A DNA stretch of 64,000 bases, taken from Seohaeicola saemankumensis (GTDB lineage: Bacteria > Pseudomonadota > Alphaproteobacteria > Rhodobacterales > Rhodobacteraceae). This document shows positions 55,855-64,000 of the stretch, in pieces. The notes under the pieces were generated by a model, which did not search any database, was not told the origin of the DNA, and saw only the letters and a list, made by a program, of their open reading frames with translations. A program made the translations under genes and the position numbers. How positions within the stretch are numbered: position 1 is the stretch's first letter; every line of letters starts with the position of its first letter. The DNA lies in assembly GCF_021021435.1 (NCBI RefSeq), contig NZ_JAINWI010000013.1:186001-250000 (forward strand), read 5' to 3'.

Positions 55855-56305
55855 GCTGCAGGATGTCCTGCAGGCCGGGTTCATCTACAAGGCCTGCCGC
55901 CTCGGAAGGTGACAGCCAGCGGCGGTTGCGTTCTTCCACTTCGGGGTAGCTGTCCATCAGTTTGACATCCTCGACAGCGTAGACTTTGACCTCGACACTC
56001 ACCGGAACGCCACCTTCCAGCCGCTTGTCATAATCATAGCTTCCCAACGGAACCTCGGTGATGGTGCCGGTTTTGACGCCAGCCTCTTCCCAAGCTTCCT
56101 GCAAAGCTGCGCCGGGGGCTGTCAGACCGTCGATCGGCCAGCCTTTCGGCAAGATCCAGCGTCCGGTATCGCGCGAGGTGATCAGCAGGACTTCGCGTCC
56201 GGCATCCGTGTCCCGCAGACATAGAGCCGCCACCTGCAACCGCTTCGGGCGGGATAGAAGCGGTTGGACCATTCCGGTCCATGCGGCCTTGAGTTGGTTC
56301 ATCAT
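55847..56305 (-). CDS. NUDIX hydrolase (DIPP-like)
   Basis: This 152-residue protein has a NUDIX-type beta sheet and box. The segment WILPKGWPIDG leads into the box ending QEAWEEAGV. The glutamates that bind magnesium (EAWEE) are present, but the usual arginine is glutamine and the preceding box glutamate is leucine. The overall pattern resembles diphosphoinositol polyphosphate-type NUDIX enzymes common in alphaproteobacteria. The likely reaction is hydrolysis of a nucleoside diphosphate-linked or polyphosphate compound. The start at MMNQLKAAW replaces a longer frame whose extra residues are basic and non-family. Confidence 0.85.
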   Translation of the reverse strand: MMNQLKAAWTGMVQPLLSRPKRLQVAALCLRDTDAGREVLLITSRDTGRWILPKGWPIDGLTAPGAALQEAWEEAGVKTGTITEVPLGSYDYDKRLEGGVPVSVEVKVYAVEDVKLMDSYPEVEERNRRWLSPSEAAGLVDEPGLQDILQQL

Positions 56306-56410
56306 CTGGGTAGTCCTGCGCCTGTCCGGTTCTGATCCGGTTTTTCTTTGTTTTTCCTTTATAAACGGCTTTGTAGAAAAACGCAAAGCAAGCGTGGGAA
56401 TGCTCGCGCG

Positions 56411-58873
56411 TCATGTGCCGCGCGGCTTGGCTCTCAGGGTGGGGTCGGCCTCTCGCGGGTTTTCCGGCCAAGGGTGACGCGGATAACGGCCCCGCATATC
56501 GCGGCGCACATCGGCGTAGGAGCTGTCCCAGAAGCCCGGAATATCCATCGTCACCTGCACCGGACGTTGTCCGGGTGACAGCAACGTCACGCGCAGTGGT
56601 TGACCCGCGACCATCGGATGAGTTGTTTGGCCGAACATCTCTTGCAGGCGCAGCTCGATCGCGGGAACCTCGCCGTCATAGTCGATGGGGATGCGTCGGC
56701 CCAAAGGCGTAGTGAAATATGCGGAGACAGCGCGGTCCAGTGCCTGCATCGCGTCCCAGTCCAGCATGGCGCGCAGGGGCGGCAGAAGGTCGAATGCCTT
56801 CCAGTCCGCTGCGGTCCGTACACCTTGCAGATGGGGCAGAAGCCAGCCTTCCAGTTTGTCCATCAGTGTCGCATCCGTCATGTCCGGCAGGTCCAGCCCG
56901 CCTTTGCGGCCAAGGCTTACACGGGCGCGAAAGCGCTGCGCGGCGGGCGACGGCGCAAGGCCAAGCGCGCGGATACCGTCCAGCATAGCGCGGGCGACCA
57001 GATCGGGCGGCGCTTCCGACCAGATACGGTCATCCAGTACCAAAGCGCCCAAACGCTCCTGCTTGCGGGCGACAACGCGCTTTTCGCGTTGCGACCATTC
57101 GCACAGATCACACCAAGCAATCTGATCGGAAAACAGGCCGCGCAGAGCGCTTTCGGAAATGGCTGTGGCCTGCCGGATCTTTGCCTCGCGCGGGTTGCCG
57201 TCCAGATCGGTGGCCACGATCAGCCGCGCACCGGCCAGCGGGTCGTGATCGTCCAGAACCGCGCCCTTGCCGCCAGACAGCAGAAACCGCGCAGCATCAC
57301 CCTTGCGGCGTTGCCCGATCCTGTCAGGATAGGCTAAAGCGGCCATTTCAGCAGGGCCGAGCCGTCCTGCCTGGCCCGCGCCGGTTCCCGAAGCAAGGCG
57401 TTGCGCCTCGGCTTTGATCCGCTCGACGGCAGGGCGGTTTGCGGGATGCGGGCGGGTCTCGTTATAGCGGCGTAAGTCTGCAACCGCTTCCAGCCGCAGC
57501 GCCAATTCCACCGGCGCGCCGCGGGACAGGGGATCGCGGTCTGCCAGCAGGGCGGACAGAGGGGCCGCCTGTTTGCCCGCAACGGCCAGCATATGCGCCA
57601 GTCGCGGGTGCAGCGGGAGCGCAACAAGACTCCGGCCATGTGCGGTGATGTGGTTGGCCTTGTCCAAAGCCCCCAGCATCCGCAGCAGGGCCTGCGCCTC
57701 GGCATAGCTGCCCGCGTTGGGGGGGGTCAGAAACGCCAGTTGGTCAGGCGTAGCTCCCCATAGGGCAAGGTCCAATGCAAGACCGGACAGATCTGCAGCC
57801 TCGATCTCGGCAGGGGGATAGGCGGCCAAAGCCCCTTCCTCGCCCCGCGTCCAGAGACGGTAGCAGCTTCCGGGGGCAACACGTCCCGCACGGCCGGCAC
57901 GCTGGGCGGCTTCGGCACGGGTCACGCGTTCGGTCACCAGCCGCGACATGCCTGCTCCGGGGTCGAACCGCGCACGGCGGGCGCGCCCTGCGTCGACGAC
58001 CACGCGGATATCCTCGATCGTGAGAGAAGTTTCTGCGATGGAGGTGGCCAGCACGATCTTGCGTGCCTCGCCCTTGGCCACTGGCGCAATTGCGGCGCGC
58101 TGGGCCGCGAAATCCATCGCCCCGAAAAGCGGACGGATCACTGAACCGGCGGGCAAGCGCTTGCCCAGCAGGGATCCCACGCGGCGGATTTCACCTTCGC
58201 CCGGCAGGAATACCAGAACGCCGCCTTCGGTTTCGGCAAGGGCTTGCAGCACCAGATCTGCGCTGGCCTCTTCCAGCCTTGCGGTTTTGGGCAAGGGCGC
58301 TGTCAGCCAGCGCAGATCGACCTGAAAACTGCGCCCTTCGGATGTGATGACCGGCACGGCCTCGCCCATCAGCGCGGCTACGGGTTCGGCATCCAGCGTG
58401 GCTGACATGGCCAGCAGAATCAGATCATCGCGGAGCGCGCCTGCTATTTCCAGACAAAGCGCCAGCCCCAGATCGGCATTCAGGGACCGTTCGTGAAATT
58501 CGTCAAAGATCACCGCACCGATACCGACCAGTGCCGGATCGGACTGGATCATGCGGGTCAGGATACCTTCGGTCACCACTTCGATGCGGGTGTGCGGGCT
58601 AGTCTTGCTGTCGCCCCTGATCCGGTAGCCGACGGTTTGCCCCACGGCTTCACCCAGCGTTTCGGCCATGCGTTCAGCCGCAGCACGGGCCGCAAGGCGG
58701 CGTGGTTCCAGCATCAGGATGCGGCCTTGGGTCAATCCCGCCTCAAGCATCGCCAATGGCACCACGGTGGTTTTGCCCGCGCCGGGTGGGGCTTGCAGGA
58801 CGGCGCGCCCATGCGTCTGGAGGGCCGCGATCAGCGGGTCCAGCGCATCATGGATGGGAAGGGTGGTCTGCAT
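56411..58873 (-). CDS. hrpB: ATP-dependent helicase HrpB
   Basis: This 820-residue DEAH-box helicase has Walker A APPGAGKTTVVP, the DEFHERS box, SATLD, the motif V/VI region ETSLTIEDIRVVVDAGRAR and QRAGRAGRVAPG, then HA2-like and C-terminal HrpB domains. HrpB is a widespread putative RNA helicase with a modest phenotype in E. coli. The start MQTTLPIHDALDPLI fits the family. It is divergent from meaB over 98 bases and ends 105 bases before the NUDIX gene on the same strand. Confidence 0.94.
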   Translation of the reverse strand: MQTTLPIHDALDPLIAALQTHGRAVLQAPPGAGKTTVVPLAMLEAGLTQGRILMLEPRRLAARAAAERMAETLGEAVGQTVGYRIRGDSKTSPHTRIEVVTEGILTRMIQSDPALVGIGAVIFDEFHERSLNADLGLALCLEIAGALRDDLILLAMSATLDAEPVAALMGEAVPVITSEGRSFQVDLRWLTAPLPKTARLEEASADLVLQALAETEGGVLVFLPGEGEIRRVGSLLGKRLPAGSVIRPLFGAMDFAAQRAAIAPVAKGEARKIVLATSIAETSLTIEDIRVVVDAGRARRARFDPGAGMSRLVTERVTRAEAAQRAGRAGRVAPGSCYRLWTRGEEGALAAYPPAEIEAADLSGLALDLALWGATPDQLAFLTPPNAGSYAEAQALLRMLGALDKANHITAHGRSLVALPLHPRLAHMLAVAGKQAAPLSALLADRDPLSRGAPVELALRLEAVADLRRYNETRPHPANRPAVERIKAEAQRLASGTGAGQAGRLGPAEMAALAYPDRIGQRRKGDAARFLLSGGKGAVLDDHDPLAGARLIVATDLDGNPREAKIRQATAISESALRGLFSDQIAWCDLCEWSQREKRVVARKQERLGALVLDDRIWSEAPPDLVARAMLDGIRALGLAPSPAAQRFRARVSLGRKGGLDLPDMTDATLMDKLEGWLLPHLQGVRTAADWKAFDLLPPLRAMLDWDAMQALDRAVSAYFTTPLGRRIPIDYDGEVPAIELRLQEMFGQTTHPMVAGQPLRVTLLSPGQRPVQVTMDIPGFWDSSYADVRRDMRGRYPRHPWPENPREADPTLRAKPRGT

Positions 58874-58971
58874 GCTGCCTTATCGGGGATTTCCGTCGTC
58901 CCGTCCATCGCCTGACTGGACAGGCCTCGCCCGCCAAGGCATGAAGACCGGACCAGACGAAGGACAGACCG

Positions 58972-59955
58972 ATGGACATGACCGAGCTTGCCGCGCGTAT
59001 CATGGCGCAGGATCGCCGCGCGCTGGCCCGTGCGATCACGCTTGTCGAAAGCAGCCGCGCCGATCACCGCGAACAGACGACGGAACTGATCGAGATATTG
59101 CGCGCAGGCTCGGACAAGCAGGCGCTCAGGATCGGGCTGTCCGGCACGCCCGGGGTCGGGAAATCGACGTTCATCGAAAGCTTCGGATTGATGCTGCTGG
59201 GCGAGGGTCTGCGTGTCGCTGTTCTGGCGGTTGATCCAAGCTCGGCGCGCTCGGGCGGTTCGATCCTTGGTGACAAGACGCGGATGGAACATCTTAGCCG
59301 CGAGCCGAACGCCTTTATCCGTCCATCGCCTGCAAGGTCGCATCTGGGCGGCGTTGCGCGCCGCACGCGGGAGGCCGTGGCTTTGTGCGAGGCCGCGGGC
59401 TTTGATCTGGTGTTGATTGAAACCGTGGGTGTCGGCCAGTCGGAAACCGTTGTGGCGGAAATGTCCGACCTGTTTTTGCTATTGCTGGCCCCTGCGGGGG
59501 GCGACGAATTGCAGGGCGTCAAGCGCGGCATTATGGAGATGGCCGACCTGATTCTTGTTAACAAAGCCGATGGCGATCTGAAACCGGCGGCGCAGCGGAC
59601 CTGTGCTGATTACGCCGGTGCCTTGCGCCTGCTACGCAAGCGGCCGCAAGATCCGGAAGGCTATCCCAAGGCAATGACCGTGTCGGCCCTGCAGGTCGAG
59701 GGCCTGGGCGTCGCATGGTCCGAGATGCAAAAGCTGGTCGCGTGGCGGCGCGAGACGGGGCATTTTGACGGCCGCCGTGCGGCGCAGGCTGAATACTGGT
59801 TCGGGCAGGAAGTCCGGCAGGGTCTGTTGGCACAGCTTGACGAACCGGAGCCGCGCGAACGGATGCAAACGCTGGGGCACGATGTGGCGCTGGGGCGGAT
59901 CACAGCGACCGCAGCCGCGCTTGTCATGCTGGAGGAATTGCGCGCGCATCGCTGA
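58972..59955 (+). CDS. meaB: Methylmalonyl-CoA mutase accessory GTPase MeaB
   Basis: This 327-residue G3E-family GTPase has P-loop GLSGTPGVGKSTF, switch segment DPSSARSGGSILGDKTRM, ETVGVGQSE and the NKAD base-recognition motif. It protects and reloads B12-dependent methylmalonyl-CoA mutase (and possibly ethylmalonyl-CoA mutase). The mutase genes lie outside the window, while mcd, another ethylmalonyl-CoA pathway gene, is 2.3 kb downstream. Its last codons form the 5' arm of an intrinsic terminator. Confidence 0.95.
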   Translation: MDMTELAARIMAQDRRALARAITLVESSRADHREQTTELIEILRAGSDKQALRIGLSGTPGVGKSTFIESFGLMLLGEGLRVAVLAVDPSSARSGGSILGDKTRMEHLSREPNAFIRPSPARSHLGGVARRTREAVALCEAAGFDLVLIETVGVGQSETVVAEMSDLFLLLLAPAGGDELQGVKRGIMEMADLILVNKADGDLKPAAQRTCADYAGALRLLRKRPQDPEGYPKAMTVSALQVEGLGVAWSEMQKLVAWRRETGHFDGRRAAQAEYWFGQEVRQGLLAQLDEPEPRERMQTLGHDVALGRITATAAALVMLEELRAHR

Positions 59956-59970
59956 CGCGCGCAATCTTTT
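59937..59970 (+). terminator. Rho-independent terminator overlapping the meaB 3' end
   Basis: A ten-base-pair stem from ATTGCGCGCG (59937-59946) and CGCGCGCAAT (59956-59965), followed by CTTTT. The 5' arm lies in the last meaB codons and the stop codon is in the loop. Confidence 0.85.
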
Positions 59971-59973
59971 GTA

Positions 59974-60804
59974 TCACATTGCCCGCAGGCCAAGGATCTT
60001 GCGTGCCTTTGCAGGGGTGGCCACGGGGCGCTCGTATTTCTCGCACAGATCGGCAACACGCTTGACCAGCGCGGCATTGGACGGCGCCAGATTGTCGCGA
60101 TCCAGCCGGATGTTATCCTCTAGCCCCGCGCGGGCATGGCCGCCTGCGGCCACCACCCATTCGTTCAGGACGATCTGCCCCGGCCCGATCCCTGCTGCGC
60201 ACCATTCGGCATCGGGCAAAAGGCGCTCGACCGTCTTGATGTAGAAGTCGAAGGTCTCGCGGTCCACGGGCATCGCGTTTTTCACACCCATGACAAACTG
60301 CACGTAGAGCGGCGCTTTCAGCCGACCATCGCGGGCCATTTTCGCCGCCTGATGGATATGGCTGAGGTCGAAACACTCGATCTCGGGTTTCACATCATGT
60401 TTCACCATCTCGGCAGCCAGCCAGTCGATCAGATCTGGCGGGTTCTCGTAGACGCGGCTGGGGAAGTTGTTCGACCCGACTGAAAGCGAGGCCATATCGG
60501 GTCTCAGTGGCAGCATGCCGCCCCGTGTCTGGCCTGCCCCCGACCGCCCGCCGGTCGAGAACTGGATGATCATACCGGGGCAATGCTTTTCCAGACCTTC
60601 CTTGAGGCGTGCGAATTTCTCGGGGTCGGAAGACGGCGTGCCGTCATCGTTGCGGACATGCGCGTGGCAGATTGTGGCGCCTGCCTCGTAAGCTTCCTGT
60701 GTGCTTTCAACCTGCTCCGCCACCGTGATCGGTACTGCGGGGTTATCGGCCTTGGTTGGCACCGAGCCTGTGATAGCGACGCAGATGATGCAAGGTTTGG
60801 TCAT
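59974..60804 (-). CDS. BKACE family enzyme (beta-keto acid cleavage enzyme, DUF849)
   Basis: The 276-residue TIM-barrel zinc protein has the DUF849 pattern: TGSVPTKADNP at the start, zinc ligands in ICHAHVRNDDG near residue 47, and a later glutamate and basic residues in AGLEDNIRLDR. BKACE enzymes cleave beta-keto acids with acetyl-CoA to give acetoacetate and another CoA ester; Kce of lysine fermentation is the founding member. The substrate subgroup cannot be set by eye, and no lysine-fermentation genes are near. It is convergent with meaB. Confidence 0.88.
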   Translation of the reverse strand: MTKPCIICVAITGSVPTKADNPAVPITVAEQVESTQEAYEAGATICHAHVRNDDGTPSSDPEKFARLKEGLEKHCPGMIIQFSTGGRSGAGQTRGGMLPLRPDMASLSVGSNNFPSRVYENPPDLIDWLAAEMVKHDVKPEIECFDLSHIHQAAKMARDGRLKAPLYVQFVMGVKNAMPVDRETFDFYIKTVERLLPDAEWCAAGIGPGQIVLNEWVVAAGGHARAGLEDNIRLDRDNLAPSNAALVKRVADLCEKYERPVATPAKARKILGLRAM

Positions 60805-60912
60805 GGTCAGGACTTTCCAGTTGCGCGTGATTTGATTGACACTGCCACATAACCGGAGCGCCGGGCAAGACCGTGATGCGGTATGACTATTTGATGCAAG
60901 ATGAAAGCAGGG

Positions 60913-61503
60913 TCATTCCCTGCGGCGGCGCAACAAGACCCATGCCCGCAGATCGACCAGCACCTTGAGCGTGGCGGCAAGGACAAGGCCGGCAAGGACA
61001 ATCTTTGAGACTTGGCCCATTGCGCCTTGTATCAAAAGCGCGTGCAGCACGGTGCCTGTCACGATCACCAGAGCCAGCGCCGAATGTCCCAGCCGCCAGA
61101 TACGCAAGCCCATCCTGCGGCGGGACCGCAGGATGGCCAGCAAAGCGGTGGCAAAAATCGCCCACATCGCAACCACACCCCAGACCGAGAAGGTCGTGGC
61201 GGATACGAAAAGAAGTGCATCGACAACATCCGGAGGGCTTGTGATCCAGAGACCGGCGACATGGATCAGCACCGCGACGACCAGTGCTGCACCGGTCCAG
61301 CGGTGCAATCCGCGCCCGCGTTTTGAAGGCAGGCCGGGCAGATAACCGCCCACCAGAAGCGGTTGCAGCAAGATCAGCGCCATGCCTGCAACACCGGCAA
61401 ACCCCGCTATGATATAGACCGGCTCGCGCCACTGAAGTAGCGGGCTTGTGGCCGCAATGGTCAGCGGCACCCCGATGGCAAGGGCCAGCGCCCCCCAGAT
61501 CAC
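60913..61503 (-). CDS. Ferric reductase-like transmembrane cytochrome
   Basis: The 196-residue membrane protein has about five to six helices with histidines placed for b-type haem: HRWTGAALVVAVLIH and LGHSALALVIVTGTVLHALL. This matches the ferric reductase-like transmembrane domain. No FAD/NAD domain follows, so electrons must come from a partner. The start is a GTG at 61503, 27 bases after the intradiol-like gene stop; an upstream CTG is possible. The pair is likely co-transcribed. Confidence 0.8.
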   Translation of the reverse strand: MIWGALALAIGVPLTIAATSPLLQWREPVYIIAGFAGVAGMALILLQPLLVGGYLPGLPSKRGRGLHRWTGAALVVAVLIHVAGLWITSPPDVVDALLFVSATTFSVWGVVAMWAIFATALLAILRSRRRMGLRIWRLGHSALALVIVTGTVLHALLIQGAMGQVSKIVLAGLVLAATLKVLVDLRAWVLLRRRRE

Positions 61504-61529
61504 GACGGATCGTAGCGGCTGCGTGCTGT

Positions 61530-62042
61530 TCAGCCGGGTTGCAGCACGAAATCCGCGCTGAGCGTTGTATCGTTCGGATTGGACATCACAGGGCGCAGGA
61601 AAACGGTCTGGAACGGACTGCCGTCAATGTCACTGTCATAGGCCAGATGGCCATGTGCCTGACCGAAAGCGGGCACAATCTGCGGCATTTCCAGCCGGAA
61701 TGTGCCGTCCGCGGCCGTCAGGGTGGCACCGTGACTGTCGGCGTCGCGTTCGTGCCCTTCGGTTGTATGCGCCCAGATCTGGATGCGGATAGCTTCAAGC
61801 GGGGCACCGTCACCGGCGCGGCGGACTGTGCCTGTCATCACGAAGCCACCCCCACCGATACGGTTCACAATGGGTGCACCTGGGCGGTAGTTGTTGGAAC
61901 CGCCGCGCATTGTGGGCGTAGGGGCAAGACTTTGCGCGCGCGCTGGGACCATCAGGCCTGTTGCGCCTGTCGTCAGGATTGCGCCTGCTGTGGCGCTGCC
62001 GGTCAGCAGGAAACGGCGGCGGGTCGGAGCTGTGAGGGGCAT
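61530..62042 (-). CDS. Tat-exported intradiol dioxygenase-like protein
   Basis: The 170-residue protein begins with a twin-arginine signal (TRRRFLLTGSATAGAIL) with the cleavage site near ARAQS. The remainder resembles the beta-sandwich of intradiol ring-cleavage dioxygenases: FVMTGTVRRAGDGAPLEAIR, then DGTFRLEMP and AHGHLAYD. Histidines in AHGH sit where the iron ligands lie, but a tyrosine usually seen in the GxYxF segment is phenylalanine here, so catalysis is uncertain. It is followed by the membrane haem protein gene. Export by Tat fits a pre-folded metal protein. Confidence 0.75.
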   Translation of the reverse strand: MPLTAPTRRRFLLTGSATAGAILTTGATGLMVPARAQSLAPTPTMRGGSNNYRPGAPIVNRIGGGGFVMTGTVRRAGDGAPLEAIRIQIWAHTTEGHERDADSHGATLTAADGTFRLEMPQIVPAFGQAHGHLAYDSDIDGSPFQTVFLRPVMSNPNDTTLSADFVLQPG

Positions 62043-62195
62043 GGGGTTCTCTCCTGCTCTGGTCTCGCTCTATCACGCGATGCGAATGCGGTTGCGTTTC
62101 ACACGATGAGTATGGCGCTAAAAGCCCAAACTGAAAGCGTATCTACGGATTTGTGATTGGTCCCGATCCAGCAGGATGCAGCCTGCCCGCAAGCA

Positions 62196-62225
62196 AAAGC
62201 CCCGCCGTTTGTGCGGCGGGGCTTT
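62196..62225 (-). terminator. Rho-independent terminator of mcd
   Basis: A perfect twelve-base-pair stem AAAGCCCCGCCG (62196-62207) / CGGCGGGGCTTT (62214-62225) with a six-base loop. Read on the minus strand it ends in four T residues and lies 22 bases after the mcd stop. Confidence 0.88.
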
Positions 62226-62247
62226 CGAAATGGTCTGTCTTCCAGGA

Positions 62248-63933
62248 TCAGTCGAGCAAGCGGCGCGCGATGACCTGTGCCTGAATTTCGGCCGCACCTT
62301 CGAAGATATTCAGGATACGGGCGTCGCACAGGATGCGGCTGATCTTGTATTCCAATGCAAAGCCGTTGCCGCCATGGATCTGCAGGCCATTATCGGCGGC
62401 AGCCCATGCCACGCGAGCCCCCAGCAGTTTTGCCATGCCAGCCTCGAGGTCGCAGCGACGCTCGTGATCCTTCTCGAAGGCCGAGAAATAGGTCAACTGG
62501 CGTGCGACCATGATCTCGACCGCCATCATGGCCAGTTTGCCGGACACACGCGGAAAGTTGATCAGCGCCTTGCCGAACTGCTTGCGGTCTATCGCATATT
62601 GCATCGACACGTCCAAAGCAGCCTGTGCCACACCGACCGCTCGGGCGGCTGTCTGGATACGGGCGGATTCGAAGGTTTGCATCAATTGCTTGAAGCCCTT
62701 GCCTTCCTCGCCGCCCAGCAGGTTTTCGCCTTTGACATGGAAGTTGTCGAAGGCAAGTTCGTATTCCTTCATGCCGCGATAGCCCAGAACCTCGATCTCG
62801 CCGCCGGTCATGCCTTCGGTCGGGAAAGGTGCCTCGTCCGTGCCAGGGATCTTTTCGGCCAGGAACATGGACAGGCCGCGATGGTCGGTGCTGGACGGAT
62901 CAGTTCGTGCCAGCAGCGTCATCACATGTGTGCGGGCGGCGTGGGTGATCCAGGTCTTGTTGCCGGTCACGCGGTAGTCATCCCCGTCCTTGACCGCGCG
63001 CGTCCGCAGGCTGCCAAGGTCCGAGCCGGTGTTCGGTTCGGTGAAGACGGCCGTCGGCAGAATTTCCGCGCTGGCGATACCCGGGAGCCATTTTTCCTTT
63101 TGCTCTTCCGTGCCGCCACAGATGATCAGTTCAGCCGCGATTTCGGAACGTGTACCAAGGCTGCCGACACCGATATACCCGCGCGAAAGTTCCTCGGACA
63201 CAACCGCCATCGACGCTTTGGACAGGCCTAAACCGCCGTATTCCTCGGGGATAGTCAGGCCGAACACGCCCATCTCGGCCAGTTCGGTGATGATCTCCAT
63301 CGGGATCAGTTCGTCTTTCAGGTGCCATTCATGTGCGAAAGGTTCGACCTTTTCGATGGCGAAGCGGCGGAACTGTTCGCGGATCATCTCCAGTTCTTCA
63401 TCAAGGCCCGAAGCGCCAACGGTCACATTGGCGGACTGCTCTTGCATGAGGGCCACAAGACGCGACCGCGCGGCCTGTGTGTTTCCGCTTTCGGTCAATG
63501 TCTGGATAGACGCGTCTCTGAGGGCGCGGATATCTTCTACCTGCAACCCAAGATCCTGAAGGCGCACCATTTCGCCCTGGTTCATCTGGATGCCGCCGCT
63601 GATCTGCCAGAGATACTCGCCAAAGGCGATCTGGTGGATCAACTGTTCGGTCTCGCCGAACTTGCCTTGTGCGTCCAACCCTTCGGCCCATTTCTGCATC
63701 TGGCGCAGGGATTCGACATATGTGGCAAGCCAGGCAAGGCCATGCGCCGCTGTCTGCTCGGCTTCCAGAAGGGCTGCCGACACACGACCACCTTCGCTGA
63801 CGCGGGCGCGCACACGTGCTTTCGCCGCGTCGAACAGGCTTTCGACCGGTGCCAGAGCCGCACCAGTCAAACGCAGCAGATCGGGCAGAATCACCACAGG
63901 GTTCATTGCAATATCTTGTCCGTCATGGGCCAT
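62248..63933 (-). CDS. mcd: (2S)-methylsuccinyl-CoA dehydrogenase
   Basis: The 561-residue FAD protein is about 160 residues longer at the N-terminus than ordinary acyl-CoA dehydrogenases. That length and helical extension (GLAWLATYVESLRQMQ and IAFGEYLWQISGG) identify Mcd of the ethylmalonyl-CoA pathway, which oxidises (2S)-methylsuccinyl-CoA to mesaconyl-CoA during acetyl-CoA assimilation. The C-terminal core has VFTEPNTGSDLGSLRT and catalytic-region LNIFEGAAEIQAQVI. AAAGGA lies about ten bases before the ATG at 63933. It is a core gene of isocitrate-lyase-negative Rhodobacteraceae. A terminator follows. Confidence 0.92.
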   Translation of the reverse strand: MAHDGQDIAMNPVVILPDLLRLTGAALAPVESLFDAAKARVRARVSEGGRVSAALLEAEQTAAHGLAWLATYVESLRQMQKWAEGLDAQGKFGETEQLIHQIAFGEYLWQISGGIQMNQGEMVRLQDLGLQVEDIRALRDASIQTLTESGNTQAARSRLVALMQEQSANVTVGASGLDEELEMIREQFRRFAIEKVEPFAHEWHLKDELIPMEIITELAEMGVFGLTIPEEYGGLGLSKASMAVVSEELSRGYIGVGSLGTRSEIAAELIICGGTEEQKEKWLPGIASAEILPTAVFTEPNTGSDLGSLRTRAVKDGDDYRVTGNKTWITHAARTHVMTLLARTDPSSTDHRGLSMFLAEKIPGTDEAPFPTEGMTGGEIEVLGYRGMKEYELAFDNFHVKGENLLGGEEGKGFKQLMQTFESARIQTAARAVGVAQAALDVSMQYAIDRKQFGKALINFPRVSGKLAMMAVEIMVARQLTYFSAFEKDHERRCDLEAGMAKLLGARVAWAAADNGLQIHGGNGFALEYKISRILCDARILNIFEGAAEIQAQVIARRLLD

Positions 63934-64000
63934 GAATCACATCCTTTTTTTGCTGGTCACCGTCCTAGCCATTTCGCAGTTGCAGCGCAACAAAAATACC

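Overview
The window reads as a chromosomal segment of an alphaproteobacterium of the Rhodobacteraceae (Roseobacter-type). The supporting evidence is a GcrA cell-cycle regulator, the long alphaproteobacterial form of SerC beside SerA, a (2S)-methylsuccinyl-CoA dehydrogenase plus MeaB (ethylmalonyl-CoA pathway), a carboxy(nor)spermidine polyamine route, and uniformly GC-rich coding sequence. Gene density is high and almost everything is chromosomal housekeeping or catabolism. I saw no insertion sequence, prophage, CRISPR array, tRNA or rRNA gene.

Layout. 0-3.2 kb: serine biosynthesis (partial serB, divergent serC-serA, with a structured leader before serC). 3.2-5.2 kb: a PPP-type phosphatase and a BktB-like thiolase. 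5.2-12.8 kb: a two-gene periplasmic module, alpha-2-macroglobulin followed by penicillin-binding protein 1C. 12.9-18.4 kb: a soluble hybrid histidine kinase, yaaA, recQ and a YggT protein. 18.5-23 kb: a thioesterase, then an overlapping run of MFS exporter, mepA and phytase-like esterase, then a queuosine-precursor transporter. 23.0-23.2 kb: a candidate structured small RNA with its own terminator. 23.3-26.2 kb: arfB and a two-gene carboxyspermidine pathway. 26.3-29.9 kb: a three-gene ABC importer of the YnjBCD type. 30-33.3 kb: a 1070-residue self-sufficient reductive dehalogenase fused to its own FMN/NAD/[2Fe-2S] reductase, the most unusual gene here. 33.4-38.8 kb: ridA, NAD salvage (pncB, pncA), trhO, an MFS carrier and a CDP-alcohol phosphatidyltransferase.

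38.8-42 kb: a complete zinc-uptake regulon, znuA divergent from zur-znuC-znuB, with tandem Zur-type palindromes between them. 42-48.4 kb: adenine deaminase and a beta-oxidation operon matching pimF-pimC-pimD of dicarboxylate degradation. 48.4-49.1 kb: a non-coding, relatively AT-rich stretch. 49.1-56.3 kb: gcrA, an orphan ABC-2 permease, a DMT exporter, a possible arginine-rich leader peptide ahead of argD-argF, a Pit phosphate transporter with a Pho-box-like site, and a NUDIX hydrolase. 56.4-64 kb: hrpB, meaB, a BKACE enzyme, a membrane haem protein paired with a Tat-exported intradiol-like protein, and mcd.

Functional themes are acyl-CoA metabolism (bktB-like thiolase, pimFCD-like operon, meaB, mcd), metal and phosphate homeostasis (zur/znu, pit with a Pho-box candidate), and envelope maintenance (A2M/PBP1C, MepA). 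Assignments rest on recognised motifs and remembered family features; no database search was run. Where the longest open frame clearly begins upstream of the real gene, the start was moved to the codon with a Shine-Dalgarno site or family-typical N-terminus and this is stated.
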